This document shows positions 18,811 through 27,103 of a stretch of DNA of 33,060 bases, one piece after another; within the stretch, counting starts at the first letter, position 1; each line of letters begins with the position of its first letter. The position numbers were made by a program, and so were the translations under genes. The stretch is from an uncultured Bacteroidota bacterium (lineage in GTDB: Bacteria; Bacteroidota; Bacteroidia; Chitinophagales; Saprospiraceae), in the NCBI GenBank assembly GCA_937861115.1, contig CALMBD010000223.1, positions 1 to 33,060 on the forward strand, read 5' to 3'. The notes below the pieces were generated by a model. The model was not told where the DNA came from. It saw only the letters and a list, made by a program, of their open reading frames with translations, and did not search any database.

Positions 18811-18829
18811 TATCCTACTCCGCCGGCAA
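18796..18829. terminator. Bipartite hairpin spanning two convergent stop codons
   Basis: TTGCCGG (18796-18802) pairs with CCGGCAA (18823-18829), and inside it AGTAG (18806-18810) pairs with CTACT (18815-18819) around TATC. The two stop codons, 18808-18810 on plus and 18815-18817 on minus, are both inside the structure. It is probably a bidirectional terminator, although there is no clear T-run. Confidence 0.5.
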
Positions 18830-19681
18830 CACGCGGTCTTTCAGCAACAAATCGATATATGCCCCGGCGCCCGCTTTGTTCGGGTGCATGAAGTCGCCGA
18901 AAAATGCAGGATTTTCCAGCGCCTGCCGGTAATCATGAACGGGCAGGCCTGTCGCCTGTTCCACTGCGACCTTGAGCGCATCGAGGTTTTTCACCTGAAA
19001 TGAAGGGAAATAAGGGCTGATGACCAGCTCCACCGTTACGCCTTTTTTGCTAGCGCTGTCCACCAGCGCCTGTAGTTGCCCGACGAGATCGGGATGCACT
19101 TCCAGGTCATAGGAGCGCCCGCCCGCTTCAGCAGCAAGTTGCGGCGCGACGACGCGGTCGAGCAGCCAGTCGCTGTCGGTTTTGTTGCGGTGGTACAGCA
19201 CCCTTTGAAATACTTCGCCGTTGAACCGGTACAGGGCTGAAACCCGGCCGGCCCGCCATATTTCAGGTAACTTACTGTGTATCAGACTATCCAGACGAAA
19301 CGACCGGCCGGCAAAAGGCAGAAAAGCCGCGATCAGGGCGTCGTTCGAACGATCGCACAAAGTGATGTCTACGATCATTTTTTTCGGCGCCGGATAACGG
19401 TCGAGGTAGTCCTGTACCAGCACCCCGGCCAGGTCGGCAGGCAAACCGTTATAACTCATGTTGAATGTTCGGAGGCCCGTCTTTTCTTCGATAAAGGGTT
19501 GGTAAAACGTCAGGCCGCGCGAGTTGCCCACAAACAACAGGTCAGCCCCGGCCTCTCCCCGGTACAGGCGGGAATACCGGAACAGGCTTGCATCGGCCTG
19601 CCGCTGCAGCAACAACCCGCCGAGCCGGTCGCCGGCCAGCAGGAGTGTCAAAAATCCGGAGAACCAAAGCAGGTGTTTCAT
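18815..19681 (-). CDS. SGNH/DltD-like exported protein, partner of the MBOAT acyltransferase
   Basis: This 288-residue protein has an N-terminal membrane anchor or signal (MKHLLWFSGFLTLLLAGD). The SGNH block I is LLFVGNSRGLTF (about 48-59), with Ser in GNSRG as nucleophile. The C-terminal FGDFMHPNKAGAGAY (about 262-276) carries the Asp/His pair of block V. Proteins of this type (DltD, AlgJ/AlgX-like) sit outside the membrane and help an MBOAT protein pass acyl groups to a polymer. It starts 3 bases after the MBOAT gene, which fits that partnership. The acyl acceptor is unknown but is probably the locus polysaccharide. Confidence 0.75.
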   Translation of the reverse strand: MKHLLWFSGFLTLLLAGDRLGGLLLQRQADASLFRYSRLYRGEAGADLLFVGNSRGLTFYQPFIEEKTGLRTFNMSYNGLPADLAGVLVQDYLDRYPAPKKMIVDITLCDRSNDALIAAFLPFAGRSFRLDSLIHSKLPEIWRAGRVSALYRFNGEVFQRVLYHRNKTDSDWLLDRVVAPQLAAEAGGRSYDLEVHPDLVGQLQALVDSASKKGVTVELVISPYFPSFQVKNLDALKVAVEQATGLPVHDYRQALENPAFFGDFMHPNKAGAGAYIDLLLKDRVLPAE

Positions 19682-19684
19682 CGG

Positions 19685-21220
19685 TTAAAACTGAAAATAG
19701 ATGAAGGCGTTCGATCCAAAAGTGCCGAAAAAGGCGATCAGCCAAAGTAAAACGGCAAAAGCAGCCATGCGGAAGCCCGGTCGCTGCACCTGGCGTACAT
19801 TCCAGTGGTAACGGATATTCGAGAGTTCGATAGCCAGCAGAATACCGATCAGCAGGAAGCCTTTTACGACCTGAAACTTATTCACAACAGCCCCCATATT
19901 GAATCCTTCCAGACTGCCGATACCCGAGATCACCCGGTTGGCCGTTGAAAAACTGTCGCCCCCCGCCAGCCCGATGCTGCCGCTCCGGAAGTACACCCAT
20001 GCCAGCAGAGTCAGGCTGTACACAACGGCAACTTCGATAACCTGATTCAGCATGCCCGGTAGCCGGGTAAAATGGACAAAACGCCGCCATACCGGAGCCA
20101 CCGTGCGTTGCAGGATGAGAAACACCCCATGCAGCAATCCCCAGAAGACAAACGCCCAGTTGGCGCCGTGCCACAATCCGCCAAGCAGCATGGTGAGCAT
20201 ATTGTTCCGGTAAGTCGCCCATGCCCCCTGCCGGTTGCCGCCAAGCGGGATGTACAGGTAATCGCGCAACCAGGAAGAAAGCGATACATGCCAGCGCGTC
20301 CAGAACTCGCTGAAACTCCGGGAGAAATAAGGCGTGCGGAAGTTTTCCGGAAAACCGAAACCCATCATACGGGCGAGACCAATGGCAATGTCCGAATACC
20401 CCGAAAAGTCGCAATATATCTGGAAGGAATAAAAAACCACCCCGATCAGCAGGTGCAGGGAACCGAAGGATTCGGGCGCCTCGAATACCTGATCCACAAA
20501 CGGCGCAAGGCTGTCGGCAATGGCTACTTTTTTGAAAAAACCCCACAATACGCGCCCTGACCCCGAATACAGGTTGTGCCAGACAAATGGCCGGTCGCTC
20601 CGCATCTGCGGCAGCAGGTCGGCTGCGCGTACGATAGGTCCCGCCACCAATTGGGGAAACAGGGCGATGAATGTGGCAAAGCGCAGCAGCGAAGGTTCCC
20701 AGTCAATCTGACGCCGGTACACGTCGATGGTGTACGACATGCTCTGGAAAGTGTAAAAAGATATCCCCACCGGCAGGATGATGTTCAGCGTCGCCCAGGA
20801 AGGCGTCAAACCGGCCGCCGAGAAAGCAGAAGTGATGTTTTCAACGAAAAAGTTAAAATATTTGAAAAACCCCAAAACACCGAGATTCATGCACATACTG
20901 GAGACCAATACTGCTTTTCTGCCCCAGCCTGTCCGTGCGACAATAGCGGTAAACTTTCCAAAGTTGCGCAGGGCCGGGCTACCGGCATCGCACCGTTTGA
21001 GGGTAGCATCCGGAGCATCCAGATAACTGATCCACAGCCCAAACCACCAATCCATCACCGTCGAAAATGCGATGAGCGCAAGGAAACGCCAGTCCCACCA
21101 GCCATAAAATACATAACTGGCCAACAGACAAAAACCCATGCGCATGCGCCCGCGTGTACCAAAGTACAGCGGAAAAAAAACGGTGATAAAAATCAGAAAG
21201 GAAAGGCTATTGAAGACCAT
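19685..21220 (-). CDS. MBOAT-family membrane O-acyltransferase (AlgI/DltB-like)
   Basis: This 511-residue polytopic membrane protein begins MVFNSLSFLIFITVFFPLYF, the standard start of the AlgI/PatA group. The family core is present: FWTRWHVSLSSWLRDYLYIPLGGNR followed by MLLGGLWHGANWAFVFWGLLHG, where the second His is the conserved catalytic one. These proteins move acyl groups, usually acetyl, across the membrane onto alginate, cellulose, teichoic acid or other glycans. Placement in a glycan gene cluster and next to an SGNH partner supports polysaccharide O-acylation. Confidence 0.92.
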   Translation of the reverse strand: MVFNSLSFLIFITVFFPLYFGTRGRMRMGFCLLASYVFYGWWDWRFLALIAFSTVMDWWFGLWISYLDAPDATLKRCDAGSPALRNFGKFTAIVARTGWGRKAVLVSSMCMNLGVLGFFKYFNFFVENITSAFSAAGLTPSWATLNIILPVGISFYTFQSMSYTIDVYRRQIDWEPSLLRFATFIALFPQLVAGPIVRAADLLPQMRSDRPFVWHNLYSGSGRVLWGFFKKVAIADSLAPFVDQVFEAPESFGSLHLLIGVVFYSFQIYCDFSGYSDIAIGLARMMGFGFPENFRTPYFSRSFSEFWTRWHVSLSSWLRDYLYIPLGGNRQGAWATYRNNMLTMLLGGLWHGANWAFVFWGLLHGVFLILQRTVAPVWRRFVHFTRLPGMLNQVIEVAVVYSLTLLAWVYFRSGSIGLAGGDSFSTANRVISGIGSLEGFNMGAVVNKFQVVKGFLLIGILLAIELSNIRYHWNVRQVQRPGFRMAAFAVLLWLIAFFGTFGSNAFIYFQF

Positions 21221-21241
21221 GGTAAGGAGTCGCCATTTTCA

Positions 21242-21946
21242 TCATTCATCATTCATCGTTAGTCCTATTTTCTTTTTTACCACGGCATACCCCAATCCGT
21301 TGAGGTGAATACCGTCAGACGTGAACTGCGCCGACAATTTGCCTGTGGCGTCGGTCAGTTCGTTGTACAGATCGACGTAGGGAAGGGCAAAATCCCTGGC
21401 TATACGAGCGATGCCGGCATTGAGCGCCTGTATTTCCGTATTATCGGTTTGTAACGACCGGATATCCGTATTTACAGGCAGTACACTCAACAGCACGAGT
21501 TGCGCATCGGGTTGTTCCCGCCTGATCCTTTGCACTATGTCGCGATAGCGCGGTTCGATTTCCTCCGGAGATTTTCCCCAGAGCAGGTCATTCACGCCGA
21601 CCAGCAGAAACACCTTCGACGGCGCGTGTCGCAGGACTTCGTCCAGGCGACCCAGGATGCCCTCTACATGATCGCCGCCGATGCCGCGGTTGAGTACATG
21701 CGGCAGGTCGCTGTACATTTCCTGCCATTCACACTGTTCGATCTGGCTGTCGCCAAGAAATACAACAGCGCCGGACCGGGCGGGCATGCGTTCGAAGAGC
21801 GATTTGCGGTGTTGATACATGGCTGACTCACCGTGTAACAAACGTTGCAGTGCCAGTTTCCAGCCACCCACGCGGTTCACCGCATACAGTATACCGGCGG
21901 CCAGAAGCAGGTTGAGCAAGAAAGAAATGATCAAAAAACGTTTCAT
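21242..21946 (-). CDS. Exported GDSL/SGNH hydrolase
   Basis: This 234-residue protein has an N-terminal signal or anchor (MKRFLIISFLLNLLLAAGILYAV) and all four SGNH blocks: VVFLGDSQIE with Ser67, RGIGGDHVEG with Gly91, LLVGVNDLLWG with Asn119, and SDGIHLNGLGY with Asp211 and His214. It is most like acylhydrolases of the GDSL group (esterase or acetylesterase). Next to O-acyltransferase genes it may remove or transfer acetyl groups on the same glycan. It lies 21 bases upstream of the MBOAT gene's end-to-start gap, in the same operon direction. Confidence 0.88.
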   Translation of the reverse strand: MKRFLIISFLLNLLLAAGILYAVNRVGGWKLALQRLLHGESAMYQHRKSLFERMPARSGAVVFLGDSQIEQCEWQEMYSDLPHVLNRGIGGDHVEGILGRLDEVLRHAPSKVFLLVGVNDLLWGKSPEEIEPRYRDIVQRIRREQPDAQLVLLSVLPVNTDIRSLQTDNTEIQALNAGIARIARDFALPYVDLYNELTDATGKLSAQFTSDGIHLNGLGYAVVKKKIGLTMNDE

Positions 21947-21960
21947 ATAAGTACCGGGAC

Positions 21961-23007
21961 TTAGTAATCGCGCTGTTCAAATAAGGCGGTCCACCGTCGG
22001 CTGACTGGTTCGAACAACCAGCCGGCCAGCAGCGCCAAGGCAGCGAAAGGTAACAAAGACAGGCTATTCACGGCGATACCGGCTGCATGGAGCGCCCTGA
22101 TATACGATTCAAGAACAAACACATGCACCAGGTATAAGGAATAGGAAAAACTGCCGACCCAAAGAAAAAACCGGTTAAGTTGAGGCAACATATTTTCACT
22201 CAACCGATACAATGCAATGCACAGGGCGGTATACCCCAGCAAGGCTGGAATGTCGTTAAATATCTTGCCTGTTGCGCCGAATTGAAGGGTAAAGAGCAGC
22301 ATTAACCCGCTGAACAACAGCCCTGCCGGAAGGTATACCCACGCCGGGTAACGCCAGAAGTCGCCGCGGAGCCAGGCGCGGGTATCTTTCCCCTCATACC
22401 GCCCGGCCAGGACCATCCCCAGCGCAAACTCCCATAAAAATTGCAGAAAAAAACTATTCCAGACACGCTGATGGCCTTTTCCGAGCCACCATACCAACAA
22501 CCACCAGAATACGGACAACAACAGGCTCAGGGCCAAAAACTTACGATTATCCGGCAGCCGTTTTTTAAGCCGGTACAAAAACGGATATACCAGGTAAAAT
22601 TGAAGGATGGCGCTGATAAACCAGAAATGCCCCCCAAAACTTTCGATATACCGCTCCGAAAACATTTGATACAAACCCGCTCCGGCCAGCCAGGCGTCAA
22701 AACCATCGGGGAAAACATCCCAAAAAACGGCGGCTAAAACACTGATAGTCAGAGCAAGTACATATGGAAGCCAAACCTTTGTCAGCCTGCGCCGGTAAAA
22801 GTCGGTAATCCGGTATCCGGCGCCTGAAAGCCCCAGGCCAAAACCCGACAACAGAAAAAACAGGTGTACCCCCGTGCCGCCAAACGCTGTGGCTTTTTGC
22901 CAAAGCCCCGGCAGGTCGGCGCGTTGCAGCCCGTGGTAACACACGATGGTGAAAATCGCATACCCCCTGGCAAAATCGATGTAGGTTATCCTGCCCCTCC
23001 TGTTCAT
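21961..23007 (-). CDS. Acyltransferase 3 family membrane protein
   Basis: This 348-residue integral membrane protein of the acyltransferase-3 (OafA/NodX-like) family starts RRGRITYIDFARGYAIFTIVCYHGLQ. It contains the conserved R-x-x-x-IDFARG entry and the helix-1 His (CYHG) needed for activity. About ten hydrophobic segments follow, with the typical HLFFLLSGFGLGLSG and LVHVFVLESY stretches. Such proteins acetylate or succinylate sugars of O-antigens and exopolysaccharides. It lies 14 bases after the SGNH gene start in the operon order. Confidence 0.88.
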   Translation of the reverse strand: MNRRGRITYIDFARGYAIFTIVCYHGLQRADLPGLWQKATAFGGTGVHLFFLLSGFGLGLSGAGYRITDFYRRRLTKVWLPYVLALTISVLAAVFWDVFPDGFDAWLAGAGLYQMFSERYIESFGGHFWFISAILQFYLVYPFLYRLKKRLPDNRKFLALSLLLSVFWWLLVWWLGKGHQRVWNSFFLQFLWEFALGMVLAGRYEGKDTRAWLRGDFWRYPAWVYLPAGLLFSGLMLLFTLQFGATGKIFNDIPALLGYTALCIALYRLSENMLPQLNRFFLWVGSFSYSLYLVHVFVLESYIRALHAAGIAVNSLSLLPFAALALLAGWLFEPVSRRWTALFEQRDY

Positions 23008-23023
23008 GGCCGGCCGGTTGGCG

Positions 23024-24244
23024 CTATTTGTCCAGCACCTCGTCTACCGATACCACCTTGCGGTGTTCGGTATGTTTAAAATTTTTATCCGGATCGCGCA
23101 TCCTGAACAACCCGACCAGCTGGCGCCACATAAACAGCGGTGCGCTGCGGGCAGCCTTCCAGACCGGAGGAGGCGCATGGTCGAGTTTGAGGCACCAGAA
23201 GATATTGAGGATGAATATAAACACAGCAGCCACAACCGCCTCCGACCCGTGAGGCGAAATGGAAATGCCGAGCAAAACCAAAACGACTGCCATGCCGATC
23301 AAAATAAACATCGGCATGGCAAAGGTGACCAGTCCAAAGTATAACTGATTGAAACTGAAACGTGTAATCCCCAGCCAGATGAGCCCGGTGGCATTCGGAA
23401 GGTTTTGAAAATAGGAGTACAGCCAGCGGCTGCGCTGTGTTTCCACCGCTTCGCCCGTTTCCACCTTTTCATCGTAAACGATAGCCTGGCGGGCATAGGC
23501 GATCTTTTTATCCTGCCGAAGGAGAAAGTTCTGGAGGATTTTGTCCTCCTGAAGCATCTTTTTTCGCTGTTGTTGCCCGTGCCGGATCTCCGAACTCGCC
23601 AGATAGGTTTCATACAAACCCGCTTCCGTTGCCATACCCGACCCGCTGATTACCGCAGAGCAGCCGAGCATGTGCGGCACATAGCGTTCGGTATAGTTTT
23701 TATAATGTTCGCCAAGGCTGTCGAGTGCAGCGTAGGTGGTGTCCAGGTTTTTGGCCTTTCGCTGCCCCTGGATACAGAAATAACCCGCATTGGCGTATTT
23801 GTTGATTTCTTCCAGAAACTGCGGATGCGCCAGGTTGTCGGCATCAAAGATGGCAATATAATCGTGACAGTGCTTGAAGTGCTGCGCTGCATAGATGATG
23901 CTTTTGATCTTCAGTCTCAGCGGATTCACAGGCCGAAGCAAAACAAACCGCTCGTCGTGTATGCCCGGATCAAAGTCAGGGCACTCGTCGGCGACAAGGT
24001 AAATGACAAAATTCCGGTGCGTCTGTCGCAACAGCGACTGCACCAGCGGCACTGCGATTTCGGCGTTTTTGTAGGCGGTGATTATGCAGGCATAATCAAA
24101 GTTCCGTTCGGGAAAATACCGGGGTATCAGTTTCTCCTTACCCAATAAGCGGGCTACCGCTACCGTGATAAACGGGAACGTCAGCTCGGCGATGAAGAGC
24201 TCCGCGACAATAACATATATGGTATGGAGTACCTGCGTTATCAC
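23024..24244 (-). CDS. Membrane-anchored family 2 glycosyltransferase
   Basis: This 406-residue GT2 protein has an N-terminal transmembrane segment (about 1-35) and at least two C-terminal ones (about 285-350). The catalytic core shows FDYACIITAYKNAE at the nucleotide-binding start, IAIFDADNLAHP with the DxD motif, an acceptor stretch GCSAVISGSGMATE and ETQRSRWLYSYF, the equivalent of the Q/RxxRW motif of processive or membrane GT2 enzymes. The best start is a GTG at 24244, only 7 bases from the upstream gene, with no ATG near. It probably builds the backbone of the locus glycan. Confidence 0.87.
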   Translation of the reverse strand: MITQVLHTIYVIVAELFIAELTFPFITVAVARLLGKEKLIPRYFPERNFDYACIITAYKNAEIAVPLVQSLLRQTHRNFVIYLVADECPDFDPGIHDERFVLLRPVNPLRLKIKSIIYAAQHFKHCHDYIAIFDADNLAHPQFLEEINKYANAGYFCIQGQRKAKNLDTTYAALDSLGEHYKNYTERYVPHMLGCSAVISGSGMATEAGLYETYLASSEIRHGQQQRKKMLQEDKILQNFLLRQDKKIAYARQAIVYDEKVETGEAVETQRSRWLYSYFQNLPNATGLIWLGITRFSFNQLYFGLVTFAMPMFILIGMAVVLVLLGISISPHGSEAVVAAVFIFILNIFWCLKLDHAPPPVWKAARSAPLFMWRQLVGLFRMRDPDKNFKHTEHRKVVSVDEVLDK

Positions 24245-24251
24245 AATGTTG

Positions 24252-25199
24252 CTAGGAAGTTACGGTTTCGGAACCTGCAATGTGGTCTGCGTTTTCATAA
24301 GTGTTTTGGGATGGCGTACAAAGGTTCCACCAAACACCCTGCAAAAATGCATCCATATTCCGCCATTCCGCCCGCCACGTAAATATCAGGATATTTTTAG
24401 GAAGAACAACGACCATCAGGAACAGCAAAAAAACGGCAAACTGCCACCCGCTGATATTGCGGCGCATGAACAAAATGCGGTTTCGCGAGAGGTAATATGT
24501 TTTGATGGGACCAAGCCCTTTTACCGTACTGCTTTCCTTATGCCATACGCAGGCACGCGGCTCGACCCACACACCATACCCCGCCCGGCGAATGCGTTCG
24601 CACCAGTCCAGCTCCTCATAGTACAGAAAGTAATCCTCCCGCATGGGTCCGACGGATTTCAGGACGTTGGAAGACATGAACATGGCTGCGCCGTGGGCAT
24701 AAGCCGTTTGCCGGGGCATATCAAATTGCCCGCGATTGGTTTCGCCGGCGCCAATTGTCCGGTTCCTCCCGGTAAACGGATTGACCTGCGTCATGCCTGC
24801 GTATTGAATTACGGCAATCGGCGGATGTTGCGCGGGAGGGTAACAAATGAGCGGGCTGACAATACCGACCTGCGGGTTGTTTTCGGCAAAATGCACCAGT
24901 TGTTCGATACAGTTGCTCGTGAGTTCCGCGTCATTGTTCACCAGAAACAGGTAGTCGCCTGTAGCCCTTGACAAGCCGATATTGTTGCCGCCTGCAAACC
25001 CCAGGTTGTGCGGACTGCGCACAAAAACCACCTCCGGGTACTGCCGGAATATTTGCTCCGGGTTTTGAGCGCTACCGTTGTCCACCACAATAATTTCCAG
25101 GTTGTGGAAATCCTGCCGACGGATGCTGTCGAGCAGGGCACAGGTCAGCAGTTCCTGGTTGTAATTGACCGTAATGATGGAAACGAGTGGTGTACGCAT
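24252..25199 (-). CDS. Family 2 glycosyltransferase, rhamnosyltransferase-like
   Basis: This 315-residue protein starts MRTPLVSIITVNYNQ, the typical beginning of WbbL/RfbN-type GT2 enzymes. A TTG at 25244 would add 15 residues but would overlap the upstream gene, so the ATG at 25199 is preferred. Motifs are VVDNGSAQNPE, LGFAGGNNIGL, LVNNDAEL (the DxD-like NDA) and FLYYEELDWCERIRRAGYGV in the acceptor part. A hydrophobic helix near residues 260-280 suggests membrane association. It probably adds a deoxyhexose or similar sugar to the lipid-linked unit. Confidence 0.87.
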   Translation of the reverse strand: MRTPLVSIITVNYNQELLTCALLDSIRRQDFHNLEIIVVDNGSAQNPEQIFRQYPEVVFVRSPHNLGFAGGNNIGLSRATGDYLFLVNNDAELTSNCIEQLVHFAENNPQVGIVSPLICYPPAQHPPIAVIQYAGMTQVNPFTGRNRTIGAGETNRGQFDMPRQTAYAHGAAMFMSSNVLKSVGPMREDYFLYYEELDWCERIRRAGYGVWVEPRACVWHKESSTVKGLGPIKTYYLSRNRILFMRRNISGWQFAVFLLFLMVVVLPKNILIFTWRAEWRNMDAFLQGVWWNLCTPSQNTYENADHIAGSETVTS

Positions 25200-25221
25200 G
25201 ATCCCTGGGGGGGATTGGGGG

Positions 25222-26325
25222 TTATACGTCTTCTTTTTGGACAAAAGCCCCGAATGTTTTCATAATGATCTGTAGATCAGTCCATATGCTGTACTTTCTG
25301 GCGTAGGCGATATCGAGTTCAATGCGCTCTTCGGCACTCATGTCCGGGAAATCACGCTTGGTTACCTGCCACAGCCCCGTAATACCTGCAGGAGCCAGAA
25401 AGCGTGTGCTCCATTCGTCGCGGGTAAGCATTTCTGCCTCGTAGACCGGCAAGGGGCGGTTGCCGACCAGCGACATTTCCCCGCGCAATACATTGATCAG
25501 TTGCGGCAATTCGTCGATGCTGTACTTCCGGATAAAACGCCCGACCCGGGTGATGCGCGGGTCCTGGGCAAATTTGATGAAGACCGCGCCATTGCCGCTC
25601 AGTCCGTACAGGTTGAGGTGCTGAAGTTCGGCAATCTGCTGATCGGCGCCCTGGTACATCGAACGAAACTTGATAAAATCGAATACACGGTAATCTGCTC
25701 CGACCCGCTTGGAGTAGTAAAAAACCGGCCCTTTGGATTCCAGAATGATCGCCAGGGCGACCGGCAGCCAGATTAGCGAGGATAGCGCGATGCCCAGAAC
25801 GGCCCCTACAACGTCGAACACCCGTTTGACGAATGGAGTCTGGTATTGATAACTTTCACGCTGAATGGAAGCACCTATTTCCAGCAGCCGCGATTTGAAC
25901 TGATTCAGAAACGCCAGTCTCTTTTCCAGCAGACCCCACTTCACCGGAGCGGTATAACAATCGTCGATACCGTTTTCCAGCAAGAATTGCCGGTCGACCG
26001 GCTTCGGATCATCTGTACAGACAATAAAAGGCACATAACGAAGATCGGGGTGCTCCTTTAGTTGCGCAGCCAATTCAAAATTGTCGTGCCGCAGCCACTC
26101 CAGGTTGCAAAAGACGGCATAAGGCAACTGGAATGTATGCAAATCGGCAACGCGTTGCTCCAGCCAGTCCAGCGCCTCGCCGGCGTAGTTGATGATCTCG
26201 AAATAGTACGTTTTGTTTTCGTAGGGAAACCCGTGGATATTGGCATCGAAACTTTTTTCAAACCCGATAAAAAGCAATTCGCGGCTGGCTAGAGAGGGTG
26301 TCGGCTGAGAAAAATTAAAATTCAT
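25222..26325 (-). CDS. Initiating sugar-phosphate transferase with N-terminal degenerate receiver domain
   Basis: The C-terminal half of this 367-residue protein (about 165-367) is a bacterial sugar transferase (WcaJ/WbaP/PglC family), which moves sugar-1-phosphate to undecaprenyl phosphate and starts glycan assembly. It has FVKRVFDVVGAVLGI with one membrane segment, DFIKFRSMY, SIDELPQLINVLRGEMSLVGNRP (Asn replaces the usual Pro in VGPRP) and FLAPAGITGLWQV. Instead of the usual N-terminal membrane bundle, residues 15-145 resemble a receiver domain. VFCNLEWL occupies the phospho-acceptor strand with Asn for Asp, and FIVCTDDPKPVDRQFLLENGIDDCYTAPV resembles the T-loop to Lys-Pro end of receivers. 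A stand-alone receiver gene lies 66 bases upstream. Confidence 0.88.
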   Translation of the reverse strand: MNFNFSQPTPSLASRELLFIGFEKSFDANIHGFPYENKTYYFEIINYAGEALDWLEQRVADLHTFQLPYAVFCNLEWLRHDNFELAAQLKEHPDLRYVPFIVCTDDPKPVDRQFLLENGIDDCYTAPVKWGLLEKRLAFLNQFKSRLLEIGASIQRESYQYQTPFVKRVFDVVGAVLGIALSSLIWLPVALAIILESKGPVFYYSKRVGADYRVFDFIKFRSMYQGADQQIAELQHLNLYGLSGNGAVFIKFAQDPRITRVGRFIRKYSIDELPQLINVLRGEMSLVGNRPLPVYEAEMLTRDEWSTRFLAPAGITGLWQVTKRDFPDMSAEERIELDIAYARKYSIWTDLQIIMKTFGAFVQKEDV

Positions 26326-26391
26326 AAGAAGTGCGGGACGTGATGATCTGTTGATTATGGAATAAGAATAAGCGCAACAATTTGCCGGGTG

Positions 26392-26757
26392 CTAACCGAT
26401 TATTTGCGCGAGTCGCTCCTGCAGGGTTACCGGGCTGAAAGGTTTGCGGATATAGTCGCGTGCACCGAGTTGTCTGATACGGTTTTCCTCTTCGTCATTG
26501 CCCGATCCGCTGATAACAACCACCGGAATATCTGCATACATGCCGCTGCAACGCAACCCGGTAATAAATTCAATGCCGTCGAGGCCAGGCATGCCGATAT
26601 CGGTCACAATCGCATCGGGCAGGATGCCCTTACCCAGCCAGGTCATGGCATCCAGGCCGTCCCTGGCGCCCACTACCTCAAAGTTTCTGGACAAAAACGC
26701 CCCCATCAGGTATCGCAGGCTGTCGTGGTCTTCTACGAGAAGTATTTTCCTGTTCAT
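26392..26757 (-). CDS. Single-domain response regulator
   Basis: This 121-residue protein consists only of a receiver domain: MNRKILLVEDHDS with the acidic pocket (Glu9, Asp10), VTDIGMPGLDG with the phospho-acceptor Asp53, VVVISGSG and the switch Lys in IRKPFSP (about 103). It has no output domain, so it must act by protein contact. It lies 66 bases upstream of the sugar transferase carrying a degenerate receiver, in the same direction. It may control initiation of glycan synthesis, but this is inferred. No histidine kinase gene is seen in the window. Confidence 0.9.
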   Translation of the reverse strand: MNRKILLVEDHDSLRYLMGAFLSRNFEVVGARDGLDAMTWLGKGILPDAIVTDIGMPGLDGIEFITGLRCSGMYADIPVVVISGSGNDEEENRIRQLGARDYIRKPFSPVTLQERLAQIIG

Positions 26758-27103
26758 AGATAAAAAGTTCGGATGCCGTTGTGCGAGCAGGTAATTGCGG
26801 CATCCCTGTCTTTACAAAGATGATGCCGTCATGCCTGTGTTCCGCGAGTACCCGTTTGAGGCTGACGTTTGTCACAAACTATTGATCCAGAAAGACTTCG
26901 GTAAAAAGGTAAGAATCAGGCGGTTTTACATGGCGATTACCGGATATGGATTTTGCACACCCGCCCGCGAATAGGTAAAAGAATCGGACTTTTGCTTATA
27001 TCAGACATTCTGAAGTCCCCTGAAGGATGTACCCGGCGACAGGTACGGGCGGCATATTTGTTTCAATGGCTACTTTTGCCCATCCGCAGCCATCAGCACT
27101 TTC
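26758..27103. promoter_or_regulatory. Divergent intergenic region with a -7 promoter box
   Basis: This 346-base gap separates the response regulator (minus) and a glycosyltransferase (plus). TACTTTTG at 27071-27078 is an exact TAnnTTTG match 25 bases before the ATG at 27104; a TTTG at 27057-27060 is too close to serve as -33. No credible small gene is seen, and nothing notable was found on the minus-strand side. Confidence 0.4.
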
